From Lachnospiraceae bacterium (GTDB taxonomy: Bacteria; Bacillota; Clostridia; Lachnospirales; Lachnospiraceae), in assembly GCA_017442585.1 (NCBI GenBank), contig JAFRZM010000023.1, forward strand, positions 1-52,795: a DNA stretch of 52,795 bases, written 5' to 3'. Made by a program: the position numbers and the translations under genes. Positions within the stretch are counted from its first letter, which is position 1. Every line of letters begins with the position of its first letter. The notes under the pieces are model-generated. The model ran no database searches. It was not told the DNA's origin and was given only the letters and a program-made list of their open reading frames with translations. This document shows, piece by piece, positions 48,060 to 52,795 of this stretch.

Positions 48060-48294
48060 GCTGTGACATGAGAGCTGTGAAACGAAAGGTTGCCGCTACA
48101 TGTTAAGAAGACACATATAGCGGGTTTTTTCGTGGAGCGAGTCATGTAGAAACCTGGCGACAAGTCACTGTACTTCATTAAAAACGTCTACCAAAGAGTA
48201 GAAACGACGTGTGAATCACGAAACACACGGGAGAGTGTACAGTCACCGCTTGTCGTACTGATATTTAAAGTGCGAATAGGAGGCGACTTTTTTT
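48060..48294 (+). ncRNA. Structured 5' leader of the S10 operon
   Basis: About 235 untranslated bases. The first part contains an intrinsic terminator (48093-48130). The second part folds into a closed element: CGACAAG (48158-48164) with CTTGTCG (48249-48255), inside it ACTGTAC (48167-48173) with GTACAGT (48237-48243). Inside that are two partly exclusive stems, ACGTC/GACGT (48184-48188, 48206-48210) and CGTGTG/CACACG (48208-48213, 48224-48229). ACATG at 48066-48070 can pair with CATGT at 48099-48103 and would disturb the terminator. Ribosomal protein autoregulation, for instance by L4, is the natural hypothesis. I do not recognise a named leader family. Confidence 0.6.
48093..48130 (+). terminator. 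Intrinsic terminator (attenuator) within the S10 leader
   Basis: CCGCTA (48093-48098) pairs with TAGCGG (48118-48123), with an inner ATGT/ACAT helix, followed by six T residues at 48125-48130. It lies downstream of the promoter and upstream of rpsJ, so it can only act as an attenuator. Confidence 0.75.
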
Positions 48295-48612
48295 ATGGCA
48301 AGTCAAGTAATGAGAATCACACTCAAGGCGTATGAGCATCAGTTAGTAGATGCATCCGCTAAGAAAATCATCGAAACTGTTAAGAAGACAGGATCAAAGG
48401 TTAGTGGACCGGTACCGCTCCCAACAAAGAGAGAGGTAGTAACAATTCTTCGCTCGGTTCATGTTAACAAGGATTCAAGAGAGCAGTTCGAGCAGAGAAC
48501 TCATAAGAGACTTATCGACATCATCACACCAACACAGAAGACTGTTGATGCATTATCTCGTTTAGAGATGCCTGCAGGTGTGTACGTTGATATCAAAATG
48601 AAGGAAAAATAA
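48295..48612 (+). CDS. rpsJ: 30S ribosomal protein S10
   Basis: A 105-residue ribosomal protein, first of the S10 operon. R-I-T-L-K-A-Y-E-H at the start, [10 protein letters not shown] and [12 protein letters not shown] are the family signature. In many bacteria S10 also joins transcription antitermination as NusE. The ATG follows TAGGAGGCG. It is followed by an unusually long, hairpin-rich spacer before rplC. Confidence 0.97.
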   Translation: MASQVMRITLKAYEHQLVDASAKKIIETVKKTGSKVSGPVPLPTKREVVTILRSVHVNKDSREQFEQRTHKRLIDIITPTQKTVDALSRLEMPAGVYVDIKMKEK

Positions 48613-48651
48613 GGTAACAATCCTGAAATCGGTTTAGTATAGAAGCAACAC

Positions 48652-48722
48652 CTTACGGCGGAAGGCCGCTGTGAGTAACGTTCCACTTATACGACTGTTC
48701 TAGGATGAGCGGGAAACCGCTC
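48652..48722 (+). promoter_or_regulatory. Two stable hairpins in the rpsJ-rplC spacer
   Basis: CTTACGGCGG (48652-48661) pairs with CCGCTGTGAG (48666-48675) around AAGG, including two G-U pairs. GAGCGG (48707-48712) pairs perfectly with CCGCTC (48717-48722) around GAAA. No T runs follow. They could regulate translation or stability of the rplC message. Confidence 0.55.
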
Positions 48723-48749
48723 CGCTGTAGTTTAACAGGAGGAAAGAAA

Positions 48750-49427
48750 ATGAAGAAAGCAATTTTAGGAACAAAAGTCGGAATGACTCAGATCTTCAAT
48801 GCAGACGGCGTTTTAGTACCGGTTACTGTATTGCAGGCAGGTCCATGCGTTGTTACACAGATTAAGACTGTAGAGAACGATGGATACAGCGCTGTTCAGG
48901 TTGGATTCGCTGATAAGAAAGAAAAGGCGATCACAAAGGACGGTAGCGGAAAGAAAGAAATCAATCACAGAAACGGCGTTAACAAACCACTTGCAGGCCA
49001 CTTTAAGAAGGCCGGCGTTGCATCAAAGAGATTTGTTCGCGAGTTCAAGTTTGAAAATGCTGCTGATTACAAGTTAGCAGATGAGATCAAGGCTGACATC
49101 TTCGAAGTTGGCGACAAGATCGACGCAACAGCAATTTCCAAAGGTAAAGGTTTCCAGGGTGCTATCAAGAGATATGGTCAGCACAGAGGACCTATGGCTC
49201 ACGGTTCAAAATTCCACCGTCACCAGGGTTCAAACGGCGCTTGCTCAAGCCCATCAAGAATCTTCAAAGGTAAGGGAATGCCTGGACATATGGGAAGCGT
49301 TAAGGTAACAGTTCAGAACTTAGAGATCGTTCGCGTAGATGCTGAAAACAATCTCTTATTAGTTAAGGGTTCTGTACCGGGACCAAAGAAATCTTTAGTA
49401 ACGATTAAGGAATCTGTTAAGGCTTAA
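48750..49427 (+). CDS. rplC: 50S ribosomal protein L3
   Basis: A 225-residue large-subunit protein that contacts the peptidyl transferase region. [10 protein letters not shown] at the start, K-G-F-Q-G-A-I-K-R near 130 and F-H-R-H-Q-G-S-N-G are diagnostic. The length is slightly above the usual 206-215. The ATG at 48750 has an ideal AGGAGG; the open frame upstream (from 48705) covers a hairpin and is not used. Confidence 0.97.
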   Translation: MKKAILGTKVGMTQIFNADGVLVPVTVLQAGPCVVTQIKTVENDGYSAVQVGFADKKEKAITKDGSGKKEINHRNGVNKPLAGHFKKAGVASKRFVREFKFENAADYKLADEIKADIFEVGDKIDATAISKGKGFQGAIKRYGQHRGPMAHGSKFHRHQGSNGACSSPSRIFKGKGMPGHMGSVKVTVQNLEIVRVDAENNLLLVKGSVPGPKKSLVTIKESVKA

Positions 49428-49455
49428 TGCCCTAACGGGAAGGAGGAAATTCAAG

Positions 49456-50076
49456 ATGGCAACAGTTACTGTTTATAATATGAAAGGCTCTGAAGTTGGT
49501 TCAATCGAACTTAACGATTCAATCTTTGGAGTAGAAGTAAACGAGCATCTTGTACATATGGCAGTTGTTCAGCAGTTAGCTAATAACCGTCAGGGTACTC
49601 AGAAGGCTAAGACACGTTCCGAAGTAAGCGGTGGTGGTAGAAAGCCTTGGAAGCAGAAGGGTACAGGCCGTGCAAGACAGGGTTCAACAAGATCTCCACA
49701 GTGGACACATGGTGGCGTAGTATTCGCTCCAACACCAAGAGATTATTCCTTCAAGCTTAACAAGAAGGAAAAGAGAGCAGCACTTAAGTCCGCTCTTACA
49801 GCTAAGGTAAGCGATAAGAAGTTCATCGTACTTGATGAGTTAAAGCTTAACAACATTAAGACAAAGGACTTTGCTGATGTACTTACAAACCTTAAGGTTG
49901 AAGGCGCATTAGTAGTATTAAATGAGAACGATAAGAATGTTATCTTGTCAGCAAGAAACATTCCTGAAGTTAAAACAACACAGGTCGGCACATTAAACGT
50001 ATTTGACGTTATGAAGTATAAGAACGTTATTACAACTAAGGATGCCGTAGCTTCTATCGAGGAGGTATATGCATAA
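49456..50076 (+). CDS. rplD: 50S ribosomal protein L4
   Basis: A 206-residue protein of the exit tunnel. The extended loop with [25 protein letters not shown] is intact. In several bacteria L4 represses its own operon by binding the leader, so it is the prime candidate ligand for the 48060-48294 structure. The stop overlaps the rplW start. Confidence 0.97.
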   Translation: MATVTVYNMKGSEVGSIELNDSIFGVEVNEHLVHMAVVQQLANNRQGTQKAKTRSEVSGGGRKPWKQKGTGRARQGSTRSPQWTHGGVVFAPTPRDYSFKLNKKEKRAALKSALTAKVSDKKFIVLDELKLNNIKTKDFADVLTNLKVEGALVVLNENDKNVILSARNIPEVKTTQVGTLNVFDVMKYKNVITTKDAVASIEEVYA

Positions 50077-50375
50077 TGGCAGCGATTAAATATTATGACG
50101 TTATTCTTAAGCCGGTAGTTACGGAAAAGAGTATGAATGCTATGAGCGAGAAAAAGTACACATTCCTCGTTCATCCGGAAGCTAACAAAACAATGATCAA
50201 GGAAGCAGTTGAGAAGATGTTTGACGGAACAAAGGTTAAGTCAGTAAACACAATCAACCTCGACGGCAAGACAAAGAGACGTGGCATGACATTCGGTAAG
50301 ACAGCTAAGACAAAGAAAGCCATCGTAACTCTTACACAGGACAGCAAGGATATCGAGATCTTCGCAGGTCTTTAA
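50076..50375 (+). CDS. rplW: 50S ribosomal protein L23
   Basis: A 99-residue protein at the tunnel exit that docks trigger factor and [16 protein letters not shown] at 5-17 and [11 protein letters not shown] are typical. The ATG uses the last base of the rplD stop (TAATG), so translation is coupled. Confidence 0.96.
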   Translation: MAAIKYYDVILKPVVTEKSMNAMSEKKYTFLVHPEANKTMIKEAVEKMFDGTKVKSVNTINLDGKTKRRGMTFGKTAKTKKAIVTLTQDSKDIEIFAGL

Positions 50376-50377
50376 TC

Positions 50378-50444
50378 CCAGGTAAAAGCTGGTCTCGCAG
50401 GTGCGAATAACGCACGATGCAAAATATGTGTCAAGACAAGACAC
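50378..50444 (+). promoter_or_regulatory. Three short hairpins in the rplW-rplB spacer
   Basis: CCAG/CTGG, GTGCG/CGCAC (50401-50415) and GTGTC/GACAC (50428-50444) occur in the 101-base spacer. They are short and lack T runs. The spacer is long for this operon. Confidence 0.4.
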
Positions 50445-50476
50445 GATAGTAAAAACGTTGAAAGGAGAACAAAAAA

Positions 50477-51319
50477 ATGGGAATTAAGACATACAGCCCA
50501 TATACACCTTCAAGAAGAAACATGACAGGTTCTGACTTTTCAGAGATTACAAAGTCAACACCTGAGAAATCACTTGTTACTTCATTAAAGAAGAATTCAG
50601 GTCGTAACAACCAGGGTAAGATTACAGTTAGACACCATGGTGGCGGCAATAGAAGAAAATACAGAATCATCGATTTCAAGAGAACAAAAGACGGAATTCC
50701 GGCAACAGTTGTTTCGATTGAATACGATCCGAACAGAACAGCAAATATCGCACTTATCAACTACGCAGACGGTGTTAAGAGCTATATCTTAGCTCCTGAA
50801 GGTTTAAAGGTTGGCGATAAGCTTATGAACGGACCTGAAGCAGAAGTTAGAGTTGGTAACTGCCTCCCGTTAGATAAGATTCCGGTAGGTGCTCAGATCC
50901 ACAATATCGAGTTATACGCAGGCCGTGGCGGACAGTTAGTTCGTTCAGCAGGTATTGCAGCACAGTTAATGGCTAAAGAAGGAAAGTACGCAACACTTCG
51001 TCTTCCTTCAGGCGAAATGAGAATGGTTCCGCTTAACTGCCGTGCAACAGTCGGTGTTATCGGAAATGGCGAACACAGCCTTGTTAAGATTGGTAAGGCA
51101 GGACGTAAGCGTCACATGGGTATCCGCCCAACAGTTCGTGGTTCTGTTATGAACCCTAATGACCATCCACACGGTGGTGGTGAAGGACGCGCACCTGTAG
51201 GACGTCCTGGTCCATGTACTCCTTGGGGCAAGCCTGCTCTTGGATTAAAGACCAGAAAGAAGAACAAGCAGTCTAATAAGCTCATCGTAAGACGTAGAGA
51301 CGGTAGAGCAGCTAAATAA
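50477..51319 (+). CDS. rplB: 50S ribosomal protein L2
   Basis: A 280-residue protein near the peptidyl transferase centre. The conserved C-terminal part has M-N-P[11 protein letters not shown], including the functionally important histidine, and a Lys/Arg-rich tail. [16 protein letters not shown] near residue 40 is also intact. AAAGGAG precedes the ATG. Confidence 0.97.
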   Translation: MGIKTYSPYTPSRRNMTGSDFSEITKSTPEKSLVTSLKKNSGRNNQGKITVRHHGGGNRRKYRIIDFKRTKDGIPATVVSIEYDPNRTANIALINYADGVKSYILAPEGLKVGDKLMNGPEAEVRVGNCLPLDKIPVGAQIHNIELYAGRGGQLVRSAGIAAQLMAKEGKYATLRLPSGEMRMVPLNCRATVGVIGNGEHSLVKIGKAGRKRHMGIRPTVRGSVMNPNDHPHGGGEGRAPVGRPGPCTPWGKPALGLKTRKKNKQSNKLIVRRRDGRAAK

Positions 51320-51335
51320 TTAAGGAGGAAGAAAC

Positions 51336-51611
51336 ATGGCACGTTCATTAAAAAAAGGACCATTTGCAGATGCAAGCTTACTTAAGAAAGTTGATGCTAT
51401 GAACGCAAAAGGCGACAAGTCAGTAATCAAGACCTGGTCCCGTCGTTCTACAATCTTCCCATCAATGGTTGGACTTACAATCGCTGTACATGACGGAAGA
51501 AAGCATGTACCGGTATATGTAACAGAAGATATGGTTGGACACAAGCTCGGTGAGTTTGTTGCAACAAGAACATTCAAGGGACACGGCAAAGACGAGAAGA
51601 AGTCACGTTAA
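51336..51611 (+). CDS. rpsS: 30S ribosomal protein S19
   Basis: A 91-residue protein of the small-subunit head. R-S-L-K-K-G-P-F near the start and W-S-R-R-S-T-I-F-P, then G-H-K-L-G-E-F and T-R-T-F-K-G-H near the end, are signature segments. AAGGAGG lies before the ATG. Confidence 0.97.
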   Translation: MARSLKKGPFADASLLKKVDAMNAKGDKSVIKTWSRRSTIFPSMVGLTIAVHDGRKHVPVYVTEDMVGHKLGEFVATRTFKGHGKDEKKSR

Positions 51612-51644
51612 TAGATTTGATTTATTGAAAGGAGGTTTTTACCA

Positions 51645-52031
51645 ATGGCTAAAGGACATAGAGCCCAGATCAAGAGAGAGAGAAATGCGGTAAAGGATAC
51701 ACGCCCATCGGCAAAGTTATCCTACGCAAGAATCCCTACTCAGAAGGCATGCTTCGTATTAGATGCTATCCGTGGTAAAGACGTAGAAACAGCACTTGGT
51801 ATCTTAGCTTACAATCCAAGATATGCTTCAAGTGTTATAGAGAAATTATTAAAGTCAGCAGTTGCAAACGCTGAGAACAATAACGGCTTAAAGGCTGAGA
51901 ATCTTTATGTAGAAGAGTGTTTCGCTAATAAGGCTCCTACAATGAAGAGAATCAGATGCAGAGCTCGTGGAAGCGCAAACAGGATTGAGAAGAAGATGAG
52001 CCACATCACAGTTGTGCTCAACGAAAGATAA
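51645..52031 (+). CDS. rplV: 50S ribosomal protein L22
   Basis: A 128-residue tunnel protein. [12 protein letters not shown] near 24-35, A-N-A-E-N-N-N-G-L near 76 and the beta-hairpin [13 protein letters not shown] are conserved. The N-terminus carries about ten extra basic residues compared with the E. coli protein. AAAGGAGG precedes the ATG. Confidence 0.97.
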   Translation: MAKGHRAQIKRERNAVKDTRPSAKLSYARIPTQKACFVLDAIRGKDVETALGILAYNPRYASSVIEKLLKSAVANAENNNGLKAENLYVEECFANKAPTMKRIRCRARGSANRIEKKMSHITVVLNER

Positions 52032-52042
52032 GGAGGGCCAAT

Positions 52043-52699
52043 ATGGGACAGAAAGTTAATCCACACGGATTAAGAGTCGGAGTAATCAAAGATTGGGACT
52101 CTAAATGGTATGCTGATGCCGAGTTCGCTGATTACCTCGTAGAGGATTATAACATTAGAAAGTTTCTTAAGAAGAAATTATACAATGCAGGCGTATCAAA
52201 GATAGAAATCGAAAGAACAACAGACCGCGTTAAGGTATCTGTATTTACAGCTAAGCCGGGTGTTGTTATCGGTAAGGGCGGAGCAGAGATCGAGAAGATC
52301 AAAGCTGACGTTCAGAAGTTTACACAGAAGAAGTTACTCGTAGATATCAAAGAGATTAAGAAGCCTGATAAGGATGCTCAGTTAGTAGCTGAGAACATCG
52401 CACTTCAGTTAGAGAACCGTGTATCTTTCCGTAGAGCAATGAAGTCTTGCATGGGAAGATCGAGAAAAGCAGGAGCTCTTGGTATAAAGGCAGCTTGTTC
52501 AGGTCGCCTTGGCGGCGCTGATATGGCTCGTACAGAGTTCTACACAGACGGTACTATTCCGCTTCAGACATTAAGAGCTGATATCGACTATGGATTCGCA
52601 GAGGCAGATACCACATACGGCAAGGTTGGCGTAAAGGTATGGATCTACAAGGGCGAAATCCTTCCAAATAAAAAGGTTAAGGAAGGGAGCGATAAATAA
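52043..52699 (+). CDS. rpsC: 30S ribosomal protein S3
   Basis: A 218-residue protein at the mRNA entry channel. [11 protein letters not shown] at the start, a type II KH domain with V-I-G-K-G-G at 75-80 and the C-terminal [12 protein letters not shown] motif are present. AAGGAGG precedes the ATG. The stop codon overlaps the rplP start. Confidence 0.97.
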   Translation: MGQKVNPHGLRVGVIKDWDSKWYADAEFADYLVEDYNIRKFLKKKLYNAGVSKIEIERTTDRVKVSVFTAKPGVVIGKGGAEIEKIKADVQKFTQKKLLVDIKEIKKPDKDAQLVAENIALQLENRVSFRRAMKSCMGRSRKAGALGIKAACSGRLGGADMARTEFYTDGTIPLQTLRADIDYGFAEADTTYGKVGVKVWIYKGEILPNKKVKEGSDK

Positions 52700-52795
52700 T
52701 GTTAATGCCAAAGAGAGTTAAACGCCGTAAACAGTTCCGTGGCACAATGACAGGAAAGGCGTTAAGAGGAAATAAGATCAGCAATGGTGAATATG
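52699..52795 (+). CDS. rplP: 50S ribosomal protein L16, 5' part (cut by window edge)
   Basis: The frame begins on the last base of the rpsC stop (TAATG), and the first 32 codons read [15 protein letters not shown] then K-A-L-R-G-N-K, the invariant start of L16. The gene continues beyond the right edge. Confidence 0.93.
   Translation, partial: MLMPKRVKRRKQFRGTMTGKALRGNKISNGEY

Noticed and set aside
1-52795. CRISPR arrays, tRNA or rRNA genes, insertion sequences, integrases or prophage genes
   Set aside because: Read for by eye on both strands; no regular repeat-spacer pattern, cloverleaf with CCA-type end, transposase motif or phage gene set was seen. A tRNA scan could still find something missed.

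Overview
The window looks like chromosome of an anaerobic clostridial Firmicute, most likely a Lachnospiraceae member. The grounds are a moderately low GC content, strong AGGAGG-type ribosome binding sites, TTGACA/TATAAT promoters, many lipoproteins with an LxxC lipobox, a class II aldolase, a two-subunit BmpA-type permease system, a four-subunit ferredoxin-linked 2-oxoacid oxidoreductase and the clostridial S10 ribosomal gene order. No phage, insertion sequence, CRISPR array, tRNA or rRNA gene was recognised. The genus is not determined.

Layout, left to right. 1-1177: the tail of an unknown gene facing fructose-bisphosphate aldolase (fba) across a shared terminator. 1290-6709: one transcription unit with a GtrA-like membrane protein, a class III aminotransferase, a two-domain class II aldolase, a TetR regulator and an FGGY sugar kinase whose 5' end carries an A8 tract that breaks its frame. 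6828-12528: a 1067-residue secreted protein, serS and a DUF4015-type lipoprotein. 12563-13757: an orphan PTS IIC-like permease. 13772-19328: galactokinase (galK) divergent from a galactose/methylgalactoside ABC transporter (mglB, mglA, mglC) and a small membrane protein, with a perfect inverted repeat between the divergent promoters. 19366-23014: a CyuA/YhaM-family cysteine desulfidase divergent from a LysR regulator, then a SEC-C protein. 23074-27421: a cation:proton antiporter, trkA and trkH. 27446-32488: a nucleoside-type BMP ABC transporter. 32486-36383: folD, murA (with Asp at the usual catalytic Cys), a DJ-1/PfpI protein and nudC. 36394-39637: an SdpI-like membrane protein, an internally duplicated lipoprotein and galE. 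39699-45375: a LysR regulator divergent from a 2-oxoacid:ferredoxin oxidoreductase operon, followed by a CoA-transferase. 45392-47938: bioY, a micro-ORF, an Asp-rich lipoprotein and an RlmI-like methyltransferase. 48025-52795: the start of the S10 ribosomal protein operon (rpsJ to rplP, the last cut by the window edge), with a long structured leader that contains an intrinsic terminator.

How the parts fit. Galactose taken up by Mgl would be phosphorylated by GalK, and GalE interconverts the UDP-sugars; galT is not in the window. The oxidoreductase makes acyl-CoA and reduced ferredoxin from a 2-oxoacid, and the neighbouring CoA-transferase could move the CoA to acetate or another acid. The 1290-6709 unit combines the kinase and aldolase steps of deoxysugar or pentulose breakdown with an aminotransferase and has no pathway that I recognise. 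It, the S10 leader, the MurA variant and the duplicated GExxH lipoprotein are the best candidates for something new.
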